From Ascoidea asiatica (taxonomy: Eukaryota; Ascomycota; Saccharomycetes; Ascoideales; Ascoideaceae), in the NCBI GenBank assembly GCA_001600695.1, contig BCKQ01000003.1, positions 2,002,015 through 2,066,014 on the forward strand: a stretch of 64,000 nt of DNA. Reading direction: 5' to 3'. This document shows positions 20,003-29,381 of this stretch, one piece after another. Every line of letters begins with the position of its first letter. Position 1 is the first letter of the stretch. A program made the position numbers and the translations under genes. Below the pieces are notes generated by a model that ran no database searches, was not told the origin of the DNA, and was given only the letters and a program-made list of their open reading frames with translations.

Positions 20003-23000
20003 CTACGTCACTGTATATCTTCCTCCTTTCTTGCTTTCTTCGTTCATAACTGCATTTATTCCTTCAATCATCGATTTCTTTATCTGAGCAACAGCCTGGG
20101 CAACCTGATGTGAAGTATCACCTTCAAGTAATAAATACAACTTTGGTTCATCTTTTTCGTTTTTTGGTGATTCATTTTTGTTATAAAATCGACCTTTAGT
20201 TGTAATTGATGTACCACTTTCATCTATTATTTTGGAAAGATTCTCTCTATTCGTTACAATCCATCTTACCTTCTGAGGTAAATCATTAATATTGATTTTA
20301 GAATGAAAAGCACCAGAATCAGGGGAATCAGTGGCATGTCCTTCTTTAACCACAAAATCAGAAAATTTACTCAATTCTTTTATAATATGAGAGTTATTAA
20401 TATCTGAATTCAAATTTTTTCCATTAATTCCAGTAGAACCATTTTCTGTTTCATTATCCGGAACATTATTCTCTAATTTCCTAGTTTGATCTCTTTTTTC
20501 ATCAAATTTTTCCAATCCATGACCTCCAAATCCTCCAGACTTCTTTTCCTTTCCTTCTTTGACTTTAGAGTAGAATTTATCTGCAAGTGCTTTTAAATTT
20601 TCTGGAATTTTTTCAATCTTACTGAGCTTCATAGCTTTATATACATCATTTGCTGCTCTTTCTTGATCCTCAGTTAAAAAAGTAATAGCTGTTCCTTTTT
20701 CGCCTGCTCTTCCAGTACGACCAACTCTATGAACATAATCTTCCATATGACTTGGAGGGTCATAATTTATTACCAAATTTAAATTTTTAACATCCAAACC
20801 TCTTGCAGCAACTGATGTTGCAATTAATATTCTTTTTGATGAATTATTCTTACGAAATTCAGATATAGCTTTATCTCGATCCACTTGAGATTTTCCCCCG
20901 TGTAATGTTAACAAATCTTGAGAATAACCTTTTGCAGATAATTTTGTATCTAAAATATTACAATAGTCTTGTCTTTCAACAAATATCAATACTTTACCAT
21001 CAGGATCCGAATATTTAAAATCTCGTATAATATCTAAAAGTCTATTGAATTTTTGATTTGAAATTAATGAATCTAGTGAATTGCTGTTGAAAATTTCAAT
21101 TTTTTGATTTATTTCATTTGCAACGACACTTTTACCACCAACAATTATTTCAACTTGATTTTTCAAAATTTTCCTTGCCAACGTTTCCATCTTTTGTGGA
21201 AAAGTAGCAGAAAATAAAACAGTTTGTCTATCTGGTCTTATATTTTTTATTATATTCTTAATTTGTGGTTCAAATCCTAAATCAAACATTCTATCTGATT
21301 CATCTAAAATAAGAAAAGTGACTCTTTTTAAATTCGTAACACGGCCACCATTGGCAACCAATAAATCAATAATTCTTCCTGGTGTTCCAACTAATATTTC
21401 ACAACTCTTTTTTAATTCTGCAATTTGATTTTTTATTGGCGAACCACCATAAGCACAACAAACTTTGAAAGAATTGAAAGAATTTGAATGTGTAATATTT
21501 GAGTTGTTGAAAAGCAAAATTTCTTTTTTAATTTGTAAAGCTAATTCTCTAGTAGGTGTTAATATTAAGGCTATTGGACCTTCATTTTTTTTCAAAGGTC
21601 TTTGATTTTTAATATGCCTGAATAAAGGTAATAAAAATGATAAAGTTTTGCCGGAACCAGTTTTTGCAACTCCTATAACATCTCTTCCCGACATTATGGC
21701 AGGTATAGCTTGAGATTGAATCGGAGATGGTTTTTTAAAATGTAAATTATTTATAATAATATTCATTATTGAAGAAGGTAAACCTAATTGAGACCATTTT
21801 ATTATAGGTTTTGGACATTTCTTACCTTTTACTCTAATATCATCCATTTGTAATCTTAAATTAATAATTTCAATGTTAGAAAGAGAAGAAATTTCATTTG
21901 ATTCAACATAAAAATCTTTTCTAAATGATTCATAATCAATTTTGGAATGATCTATTTGAATAATTTCTTTTTTATTTTTTCTTTCTAATAATTTTAATAA
22001 TTCTTCAGGAGATTTGTTGATATTATCATCTTCATCAAAATAATCAATTAACTCATTTTGAATATCATTATCATTATCTTCTTCTTCAAATAATATTTCT
22101 TCATTTGAATTTAAATCTTTGATATTATCTTTATTTCTAGAATTATAATCATTTGAAAACTCATTAGGAGTAGTTGTAACAGTACTATTTGAAGAGATAT
22201 CTGAATAATCATTTGAACTATAATTTGATTCAGTAGGTTTGATTGAATTTGAATTAAAGTTATTTTTATTGGATTGGGTATTAACATTTTGGTTAGTTTC
22301 AATATTTCCATTTAAATTTATATTTTTTTTAATTAAATCTTCTCTTAATTTTACAATTTTTATATCTTTCATATATCTTTCAAAAGGATCTTCTTCTTCA
22401 TAACTTTTATTTTTATTTTTATTTTCAAAATTTTCATTATTTTCATTATTTTCAGATTTTTCAAGTTTTTCAAGTTTTTCATTTTCAATTAAATTATTTT
22501 TATAAACTGAATTTCCTTGAAGATTATTACTTTTTTCTTCGAAAAAAAATTTTGACATAAATTTTGGAGTTTGAAACTTACGCATTGAGTTAATTGAAGA
22601 TGTTTTATACAAATTTTCCTCTTTATAATTATGATTAAAATTACCATTATTAATTTTACTGTTTTTACTATTGCTTTTATGATTTTTGAAATCATTATTA
22701 TTATTATTATTATTATTATCATTATCATCATCACTATTGAAAACGAATTTCCTTTTTAGTGGGGTTTTTATGATGCCATTATTCTTTTTGAATACAGAAT
22801 TTTTAGTTCTTTTAAGATTTGAGTTTATATTTAAATCTGAATTAGAAATGTGAGTATTAGTATTATTAGTATTATTATTTGTATTATTATTATTATTAAT
22901 ATTAGTAACATTAGAGTTAATAGAATTATAAATTGAATTTCTCTTACCATTAAGACCATTAGAGAATCCGTTAGAAGATAATCTCTTAGTAGGGTTACTT

Positions 23001-23308
23001 GATTCATTGATGACTTTATTTCCAGAAGTACTATGCAAACTAGGTTGATTATTTCGAATTTTATTTATTTTCAAATTTTTTCCATTATTGATTTTAAGAG
23101 AATCATCAGATAATTTTAATTTTACATCGTTTTTGGAAGGTATTTTTTTGATAGTATTGATTAGATTGATTCCTTCAGATAAAGAATCTTTTTTTTTCTT
23201 TTGTTCTTCTTTCTTTTTTTTCCAAGCTTTTAATTTTTCTATTCTAGCCTGTTTTTTTTTATCTTCCAAAGATTTTTTATCAAAATTTACATTTGAAGAA
23301 GTCTCCAT
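20003..23308 (-). CDS. PRP5: Prp5, DEAD-box ATPase of pre-spliceosome assembly
   Basis: Nuclear DEAD-box ATPase of the Prp5/DDX46 type, which acts at U2 snRNP and the branch site during pre-spliceosome formation. The N-terminal 290 residues are basic and Asn-rich with Lys/Glu helices. DPFERYM at 307-313 corresponds to the family's DPLD-type motif. The helicase core has CPKPIIKWSQLGLP, the Q motif, AKTGSGKT (548-555), PTRELA, TPGRIIDLL, motif II as DESD (669-672), SATF, ARGLD and HRVGRTGRAG. After the core, ININDLPQKVRWIVT and the KH-like tail match DDX46/Prp5. It is 1101 residues against roughly 850 in S. cerevisiae, the excess being N-terminal low complexity. The Ser in motif II is unusual. 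The orthology is well supported by the pre-core and C-terminal segments. Confidence 0.92.
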   Translation of the reverse strand: METSSNVNFDKKSLEDKKKQARIEKLKAWKKKKEEQKKKKDSLSEGINLINTIKKIPSKNDVKLKLSDDSLKINNGKNLKINKIRNNQPSLHSTSGNKVINESSNPTKRLSSNGFSNGLNGKRNSIYNSINSNVTNINNNNNTNNNTNNTNTHISNSDLNINSNLKRTKNSVFKKNNGIIKTPLKRKFVFNSDDDNDNNNNNNNNDFKNHKSNSKNSKINNGNFNHNYKEENLYKTSSINSMRKFQTPKFMSKFFFEEKSNNLQGNSVYKNNLIENEKLEKLEKSENNENNENFENKNKNKSYEEEDPFERYMKDIKIVKLREDLIKKNINLNGNIETNQNVNTQSNKNNFNSNSIKPTESNYSSNDYSDISSNSTVTTTPNEFSNDYNSRNKDNIKDLNSNEEILFEEEDNDNDIQNELIDYFDEDDNINKSPEELLKLLERKNKKEIIQIDHSKIDYESFRKDFYVESNEISSLSNIEIINLRLQMDDIRVKGKKCPKPIIKWSQLGLPSSIMNIIINNLHFKKPSPIQSQAIPAIMSGRDVIGVAKTGSGKTLSFLLPLFRHIKNQRPLKKNEGPIALILTPTRELALQIKKEILLFNNSNITHSNSFNSFKVCCAYGGSPIKNQIAELKKSCEILVGTPGRIIDLLVANGGRVTNLKRVTFLILDESDRMFDLGFEPQIKNIIKNIRPDRQTVLFSATFPQKMETLARKILKNQVEIIVGGKSVVANEINQKIEIFNSNSLDSLISNQKFNRLLDIIRDFKYSDPDGKVLIFVERQDYCNILDTKLSAKGYSQDLLTLHGGKSQVDRDKAISEFRKNNSSKRILIATSVAARGLDVKNLNLVINYDPPSHMEDYVHRVGRTGRAGEKGTAITFLTEDQERAANDVYKAMKLSKIEKIPENLKALADKFYSKVKEGKEKKSGGFGGHGLEKFDEKRDQTRKLENNVPDNETENGSTGINGKNLNSDINNSHIIKELSKFSDFVVKEGHATDSPDSGAFHSKININDLPQKVRWIVTNRENLSKIIDESGTSITTKGRFYNKNESPKNEKDEPKLYLLLEGDTSHQVAQAVAQIKKSMIEGINAVMNEESKKGGRYTVT

Positions 23309-23803
23309 AGTTTAAAATCGAGTAGATTATTGTTGCTGTTCCTATAATCTGGAGTTTTAAAATAAATGGTTTGACTATTTGTAATTGATTCTAAAATTGA
23401 TTCTTGATATAGTCTTTGTTTGATTTATTTTCGATATATAAAAAAAACGAAAAACCAAGATATAAGTCCATCTTTTTACTGTGTAAGAATATCAAATCCA
23501 AATCATCCCCAGTATAACTTTATCCCATGATTCTTTTGATATTATCTCGATTTCATTTTTGTATTTCTCAGTTTGTTTTACAGTGTGTTTCTCAGTGTGT
23601 TTCTCAGTGTGTTTTGCAAGGTGCGTACCGTCCAGAGCTTTTGACCCATTCCACTGGAAACAAAGTGCATGACGGTGTTACGACATGCCAGTGGGTGCAT
23701 GGCTACATTAACTGGCATTGCATCCACCGTTGTGGTTTTAGGATTGTAATTTTATTTATTTTATGCAACATGGTTACATATTTTGTTATTTATTATTTAT
23801 TAT
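23309..23803. other. Intergenic region upstream of PRP5
   Basis: AT-rich near PRP5, then a GC-rich island at about 23615-23735. The island contains the inverted repeat ATGCCAGT (23685-23692) and ACTGGCAT (23711-23718) and several GTGCAT/GCATCC-like words. A 12-bp tandem repeat is listed separately. No gene is convincing; a 95-codon frame across the region looks like a by-product of the island. Confidence 0.45.
23564..23615. repeat. 12-bp tandem repeat (TCAGTGTGTTTC-like)
   Basis: About four copies of a 12-bp unit, the last three nearly perfect (CAGTGTGTTTCT, CAGTGTGTTTCT, CAGTGTGTTTTG). It lies in the PRP5 upstream region, just outside the GC-rich island. Confidence 0.75.
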
Positions 23804-25078
23804 TTAATCAGTAGTTTGAGCAGCAAAAGTTGGTTCGAAATTATTTGGTTGTTCAACAGCAACAGTAGGATCAAGATTAATCATATCTTCATCACTTTGA
23901 GTTAATAAAGATTCATCAACACCTTTATTGTTAAAAACATTTAAAATATTAATTCTTTTTCTAAAGCTATCATTAACTTTTTGAGCTTGATTAAAACCAT
24001 TTTTATTAATAAAAGCTGTAAGTCTATTTAATTCTTTTTCGAAAAAAAAAGATTCATTGGATTTAAGTTTATTTAATAATTTTGTATAATATTTAACAGA
24101 AAATTGAAAAAAAGAGTTATCTTTATATTTTTCAGAAATTTTTGAAATTAAATTATCAATTTTTTCATTACTTAATTCTTTTTCTTGATCAATTTCTTGA
24201 TCTTCTTGTTTTAATAATTCAATGATTTCAAGATCTAATTTTGGATCTATTCTACCAGCATTTTTTAATAAATAACCATCAGGACCTCTATTAATTTTAG
24301 TTAAAGCATTAATTGAAGATATTATAGATTCAAGAGTGGTACCATCATAATAAACTTCATATCTATGAGCTAAATCAACTTCATCACGAATATTTGGAGG
24401 AATATGAATAATTGTTGGATATTTTTCAATTTCAAAAATTTCTTGAATTTGATTAATTTCTTCAATATTTGCAGGAGTTTCATGAATAATTAAATAGTCT
24501 TTATCATTTTTAAATAAATTTGAAATTTTAGTAAAAATTCTTTGAACTTCAATACATTCTTCACAATAATTTGAAACAATTAAAATAAAATGATGTTTTT
24601 TAGAATTAATTAATAAATTTTTAAAATTACCATCATTTAAAATTTCAATATTTGATTCTGGTTTTTTCTCAAAAATAAAAATTTTTGAATTTTGATAAAT
24701 AAAATCTTTAAAACTATTAATATCTCTACCAGAATTATAATCAATTGGAATTTTATTATTTGGTTTAAAAAATTTTAAAGTTGGAAAACCTTGAATACCA
24801 TATTTTTTACTAGTTTTTGAATTTTTTTCACCATCAATTTCAATTATTTGAATTTCATCATTATTTTTATAAATATCAGCTAAATCTTCATAAATTGGAG
24901 CTAACCTTTTACAATGTCCACACCAATCTGTATAAAATTTAACTAAAGAATATTTATTAGAATCTAAAACTAAATCACTGAAATTTTTATCAGTTGCTTT
25001 GATAACATTTGAACCAAGTACCAAACTGAAAAAAGTACTTAAGAAAAGCAAAAGAGACAATTTCATCGACGACCTCAT
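23804..25078 (-). CDS. Protein disulfide isomerase family member
   Basis: Secretory-pathway oxidoreductase. The first 22 residues (MRSSMKLSLLLFLSTFFSLVLG) form a clear signal peptide. The first thioredoxin domain contains the active site W52-C53-G-H-C56 and the cis-Pro segment GFPT at 97-100. A second thioredoxin-like domain (about 145-270) has C172-E-E-C175 instead of CGHC. The C-terminal part begins RGPDGYLLKNAGRID and resembles the helical ERp29-C domain of PDI-D (ERp38) proteins. No HDEL/KDEL-type tail is present; the protein ends AQTTD. S. cerevisiae has Pdi1, Eug1, Mpd1, Mpd2 and Eps1; this layout is not a direct match, with Mpd1 perhaps nearest, so no symbol is given. The family assignment is firm. 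Confidence 0.88.
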   Translation of the reverse strand: MRSSMKLSLLLFLSTFFSLVLGSNVIKATDKNFSDLVLDSNKYSLVKFYTDWCGHCKRLAPIYEDLADIYKNNDEIQIIEIDGEKNSKTSKKYGIQGFPTLKFFKPNNKIPIDYNSGRDINSFKDFIYQNSKIFIFEKKPESNIEILNDGNFKNLLINSKKHHFILIVSNYCEECIEVQRIFTKISNLFKNDKDYLIIHETPANIEEINQIQEIFEIEKYPTIIHIPPNIRDEVDLAHRYEVYYDGTTLESIISSINALTKINRGPDGYLLKNAGRIDPKLDLEIIELLKQEDQEIDQEKELSNEKIDNLISKISEKYKDNSFFQFSVKYYTKLLNKLKSNESFFFEKELNRLTAFINKNGFNQAQKVNDSFRKRINILNVFNNKGVDESLLTQSDEDMINLDPTVAVEQPNNFEPTFAAQTTD

Positions 25079-25438
25079 ATTAATAATATTAAATAACTAA
25101 CACTATCAATTGATAATGAACTTGCAAGAACTATTATAAACAGACCTCTTCAAATACAATTGATCTCTTCTCATAAACTGTTCTCGAGTACTGCGAGTGA
25201 TACCTCTACTGCCACTGCTACTACTACTACCACTACCACTAGTTAAGGTTGTTAGTAAGCAGCTGCCGTAATTAACAATAAACACACTTGGCCAGTACGG
25301 GCACCTAGTCAAACAGAGGCCTAATGCCTGGCTACTACAGCTTCTAAGACTACATGCCTGTGCTGTAGTATCTTGCACTTTACTCTGCTGCGACAATATC
25401 TTTAATACTATTACTACTACTACTACTACTACTACTAT

Positions 25439-25470
<32 letters not shown>

Positions 25471-25610
25471 TGTGTTTATTGAGGAAAGTGTAAGAACCAG
25501 TTGATTAATTAAGTAAGAAACAATAAAATGTGTATATATTTGTATATTAGTATGTATGTTTTAGTATATGGATGGCAAGACTATAACCATTGTAAAGAGT
25601 TGGATACATA
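25079..25610. other. Intergenic region upstream of the PDI-family gene
   Basis: A GC-richer island at about 25140-25395 lies upstream of the PDI-family gene, followed by a trinucleotide array. A 96-codon minus-strand frame crosses the island, but its Ser/Gly runs come from trinucleotide repeats and it is not called. Confidence 0.45.
25408..25469. repeat. (ACT)n trinucleotide microsatellite
   Basis: About 20 units of ACT with two ATT interruptions, non-coding. Shorter ACT-like runs occur just to the left, near 25195-25245. Length is likely to vary between strains. Confidence 0.9.
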
Positions 25611-28229
25611 TCAATCTTCTTCAACAATTATTTCTCTGCCAATGTTTAGTTTTTGCACTTCATCTAAGTGAACTTTTCTTTCAATAAACTCTTCATTGTT
25701 CTTCATTTGTAATAAAGATTCTTGACTTTTCAGTTCTTTATTCAATTTGGCTTCAAAAACATCACTGATTCTATTACGAATCAGATCTTTTTGATTTTGT
25801 TGAAATTTAAATAAATCTTTACTAATACTAACATTTCTTGAATTTCTTGATATTTGTCTAGAATTATTTTCACTATTTCTAAATTCTAAATCTTCAACAT
25901 CAAAAAATCCATATCCTCCTAATGAATATTCTGGATCATTGATTTCAATACCATTTTTAATTTTTTGATTACTTTTATAATGTGAATTTGAATTTGAACT
26001 GGAATTTGAATTTGAATTTGAATCATATTTTGAATCTGTTAAAGCCATAGAAACTGTTCTAATCATTTCTTCTGCAGAAATTGAATTTGAATTAATTTCT
26101 GAATTTGATAATTTTCCAACATTTTTCCATAATAAATAAATTTCATTGAAAACCCATTGTAAAGTTTCTAAAAATCTTTCATTTTGTCTAAATTGTGAAC
26201 AAATTGTTAAAGAAATTGAATCTTCTTTAATAATATATCCAATACCAAATCCATTTGGATGTGCTGGCATAACTGAAAAAAATTTTAATGCTGGATTACC
26301 ACAATTTACTGCAATCATCTCTGGTTCAAAAATTAATTCAAATAATCCATTTTCATTAAATAAAAATGGTATTTTTTCTTCAATATTTTTTAAATTATCA
26401 ATATTTGGAATTTTTTTTAATTTATAATCATATTTTTCATTTAATTCATTTAAATAATCTTTTTGTATATAACATAATTTTAAAGCTTTTAAATGTTTTT
26501 CAAATCCTCTACCATGCATTGAAATTGATTTTAATCTATTTAATTCTTCAATTCCCAGTAAAATATAATTCCATTTTTGTAAAGCTGATACATTACTTAT
26601 AAAATTTTGTGATAATTTTAAAATTAATTCATTTTGAATTGCACACATTTCACTTCTAGATTTATTAAATCTTCTTGTAGAAATTGATTCAAATGTTGAA
26701 GGTAATTTACCATATAATGAATAAAATGTAATTTGTATACATAATTGTATTAAAGAATCTGAATTTAATTTATATTTTGAATTAAATATATTATATCCAA
26801 CAAATTTTTTAAAAATTTTAAAATTATGTTGATATCTACATAATAAATCACTTAATCTCGTTTCTGCTAAATGAATTTCTTTTAATAATAATTTATTTGA
26901 TTTATCCCAATTTAATTTAATTAAATTTGGTTTAATATAATTATTATCATCAATAAATGAAATACCTTTTGTAAATAATGAATAATTTTTATTATTATTA
27001 ATTTTTACAGCTAATCTTAAAATTGAATCTGTATAAATATCTGAAACAAATCTTAAAACTGTTGTACCATCACAACTTGTTGGTTCCCACATAATACAAG
27101 CTTTTGAATTTTTTGAAATAATAATTTGTAATTTATCATACCATCTTGTGATTGAAGAACCAATTTGAATACCATTTTTAATATTTGATAAACCATGAGC
27201 TAAAGATGAAGGATAATTTAAATCTTTTGAATTAAATTCATTTAAATCTAAATTTAAAATAAATAAAGATTCATCAATTAAATTTAAATTTTTAAAATTT
27301 ATTGAATTTTTATTTAAATTTATTAAATTTCTTGATTTAAACCAAGATTTTCTATTTGAAGAAGTTATAGTTGCAATAGAAATTGAATTGGAATTTAATT
27401 CATTAAAATTTAAATTTTTTGAATAATCAATAATTTTTTTAAAAAAATTTTGTAATTGAAATTGATTAAAAATTAATTTATTTGAAATTGGATCAATAAC
27501 ATTTAATATGAAAAATTGATTATTTGAAATAATTGTAATATGATTTGAAATTGATTTATCAGAAATTTTAATATTTATACCATTACCCTTTTTTGAAGGA
27601 AATCTTGTTGTTGAAAATAAACAATTATAAGAAGAATTTGATAAAATATTATTTGATTTTGGAGAATAATCATTTGATAAAAAATTTAATCTATAAGTTA
27701 AAATAAATTTTAAAGCAGATAAAATTAAAATTGAAGCTCTTTCATGTTGAGTTATTGGAAAAATTGAAAAATTTGATTTTGGATCATCTTCTAAAATAAA
27801 ATATGGATTTCTTGGTAAAATTTTACCTCTATATTCACTATAAATATTTGTAACATTATGATTTTGTCTATTTGAAAATAAATCTAAATAACATTTTGTT
27901 TTTTTTAAATTATTAAAATTATTTAAATGAGATTGTAAAATTTTTATAATATTATTATTTTTAAAATTATTAATTAATAAATTTTGAGAATTTTTATAAT
28001 CATCAAAATTTTGTAAAGGTTTCAAAGCATATAATAAATTTTCAACACTTTGTTCAATTGTTGGTAATGGAAGTTTTGGTAAATAAGAATCTTGATTATC
28101 ATTATCATTAAAAATTTCATTATCTTTATCCTTATATTTATCTTTATCATTATTTTTAAAATCTATATTTTGATTTGGAGAATAATCCAAAATGGAATTG
28201 AGAAGATTACTGTTTGAAGTGACTACCAT
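25611..28229 (-). CDS. YAT2: Carnitine acetyltransferase-like protein Yat2
   Basis: Choline/carnitine acyltransferase family; Yat2 is assigned to cytosolic acetyl-carnitine metabolism. It starts its conserved part with LPKLPLPTIEQSVENLLYAL, followed by LPRNPYFIL. Other family landmarks are SSITRWYDKLQIIIS, CDGTTVLRF, the carnitine-binding STR at 517-519 (ISTRRFNKSRSE), CGNPALKFF and GFGIGYIIKEDS. No mitochondrial presequence or peroxisomal tail is seen. Length (872) suits Yat2, which is longer than Cat2 or Yat1 (about 670-690). The residue expected to be the catalytic His (as in EHS..DG of Cat2 and Yat1) is Pro383 here (W381-E-P-T-S-C-D-G). As I recall, S. cerevisiae Yat2 also lacks this His. 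This supports the orthology but raises doubt about normal catalysis. Confidence 0.85.
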   Translation of the reverse strand: MVVTSNSNLLNSILDYSPNQNIDFKNNDKDKYKDKDNEIFNDNDNQDSYLPKLPLPTIEQSVENLLYALKPLQNFDDYKNSQNLLINNFKNNNIIKILQSHLNNFNNLKKTKCYLDLFSNRQNHNVTNIYSEYRGKILPRNPYFILEDDPKSNFSIFPITQHERASILILSALKFILTYRLNFLSNDYSPKSNNILSNSSYNCLFSTTRFPSKKGNGINIKISDKSISNHITIISNNQFFILNVIDPISNKLIFNQFQLQNFFKKIIDYSKNLNFNELNSNSISIATITSSNRKSWFKSRNLINLNKNSINFKNLNLIDESLFILNLDLNEFNSKDLNYPSSLAHGLSNIKNGIQIGSSITRWYDKLQIIISKNSKACIMWEPTSCDGTTVLRFVSDIYTDSILRLAVKINNNKNYSLFTKGISFIDDNNYIKPNLIKLNWDKSNKLLLKEIHLAETRLSDLLCRYQHNFKIFKKFVGYNIFNSKYKLNSDSLIQLCIQITFYSLYGKLPSTFESISTRRFNKSRSEMCAIQNELILKLSQNFISNVSALQKWNYILLGIEELNRLKSISMHGRGFEKHLKALKLCYIQKDYLNELNEKYDYKLKKIPNIDNLKNIEEKIPFLFNENGLFELIFEPEMIAVNCGNPALKFFSVMPAHPNGFGIGYIIKEDSISLTICSQFRQNERFLETLQWVFNEIYLLWKNVGKLSNSEINSNSISAEEMIRTVSMALTDSKYDSNSNSNSSSNSNSHYKSNQKIKNGIEINDPEYSLGGYGFFDVEDLEFRNSENNSRQISRNSRNVSISKDLFKFQQNQKDLIRNRISDVFEAKLNKELKSQESLLQMKNNEEFIERKVHLDEVQKLNIGREIIVEED

Positions 28230-28722
28230 ATTGTTATTTGTTAGTCAAAAGGAAATGGTTAATAAAAACAAGAAAAAGAGTGTTAAGTGAGAAAATTGGA
28301 AAACAAATAAAAAGCAAAAGGAAAAAGAAGTTTGTATTTAAACAAAAGAATATAGTTATCAATAAGAAGTGGTGGATATTCACAAAGAAATGGATTATGA
28401 AGAGATAATGTGATTGAGCATGGAAATTAGTGACTGAAGGGAAATAAAAGCAAGAGGAAGGAAAGTTAGGAAACTGGAGCAAATGAATACAAAGGAATTA
28501 ATACAAATGGATACAAAGGGATACAAAGCGAAAGCAGCCCAGCCAAGAATGAGTGACAATTGTGGAAGACCCTTTTTTTAGTTCAATTAATGTTCAGTAC
28601 CTCATTTGCCTTAATTGCTTGTCTTTTTTGCGGGGGAGCCCTGGGCCACTGCCATTCCTCCACATTTAGCGCTCGAGGAGTGATTACGCCCGCTAAAGTG
28701 GCGCAGCTCTAAGGAAGTGCGG

Positions 28723-28785
28723 AGTAGCGTCGATGTTAACGCAACGTAGCCAGCGCAAAGTTGAAGACGTTAACTCGACGCTACT
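28723..28785. repeat. Long inverted repeat (18-bp stem)
   Basis: Left arm 28723-28741 reads AGTAGCGTCGATGTTAACG. Right arm 28768-28785 reads CGTTAACTCGACGCTACT. The arms are perfectly complementary over 18 bp, except for one extra T in the left arm at 28734. A 26-base GC-rich loop separates them, and five T follow the right arm directly. This could be a cruciform, a dimer-binding dyad, or the hairpin end of a transcript. Confidence 0.9.
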
Positions 28786-28885
28786 TTTTAAAAGGAATAT
28801 CAGGTGACCTATTTCCGGCTTTGAATAATTTCCAACTTTCAGCGTGCCTCTGTGACCCCGTATATCCGGGTCTTCTTTGCGCTGC

Positions 28886-28892
28886 TCACGTG
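28886..28892. promoter_or_regulatory. Cbf1-type site TCACGTG upstream of MET2
   Basis: TCACGTG is the consensus bound by Cbf1 with Met4 in yeast sulfur-metabolism promoters. It lies about 490 bp before the MET2 start, within the GC-rich island. Function is inferred from the match and from the neighbouring gene's pathway. Confidence 0.6.
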
Positions 28893-29087
28893 CGGGACGT
28901 GTGAGATTTCGCCATTTCCTCGCTCGATTTCACTGCCTTTTCTTCTGTCACTGTTTTTCACAGGTTTTCTCTGTTTTTCACTGTTTTCATCGAGTTAAGC
29001 TCAGAAATTCCGAATTTTTCACTCCAGACTTTTGAGTTTGAATGAGTAACCGTTAAGAGAAGTGAAGATAATGCTTTACTGATAAAT

Positions 29088-29096
29088 AAACTGTGG
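29088..29096. promoter_or_regulatory. Met31/Met32-type site AAACTGTGG upstream of MET2
   Basis: AAACTGTGG matches the S. cerevisiae Met31/Met32 zinc-finger core (AAACTGTG). It sits about 285 bp before the MET2 start, between the TCACGTG and the gene. The pairing with a Cbf1-type site is the classic arrangement of MET promoters. Confidence 0.6.
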
Positions 29097-29381
29097 TTTG
29101 CTAGATTTCTCATTATTTAGAACTTATCGATTAATAATTAATAATTAATAATTAGTTTTATTATTATTTGATTAATTGTTAGTTAATTGGTAATTTGATT
29201 TATTTCCTTACCCTTTTTTTTTTTTTGTGTTTTTCTGCTTGATTCTTTTCTCTAAATTCATTTTAATTTTTTTCATGAATCTGAATCTTATATGATAACA
29301 AGCTTATTCCTAAGTATTTATCATTATCCATTAATTATTCATTTTCACTTTTAGATTCTTCACTATCTTTTATATTCAAAA

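Larger units (their letters stand above)
28230..29381. other. Divergent YAT2-MET2 intergenic region
   Basis: About 1.15 kb. A GC-rich island spans about 28625-28960 in otherwise AT-rich DNA. It holds a long inverted repeat and a Cbf1-type site, and a Met31/32-type site lies further towards MET2; all three are listed separately. An A/G-rich stretch flanks YAT2 at 28260-28500. An open frame of 82 codons next to the YAT2 start on the minus strand is compositionally simple and not called. Confidence 0.5.
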
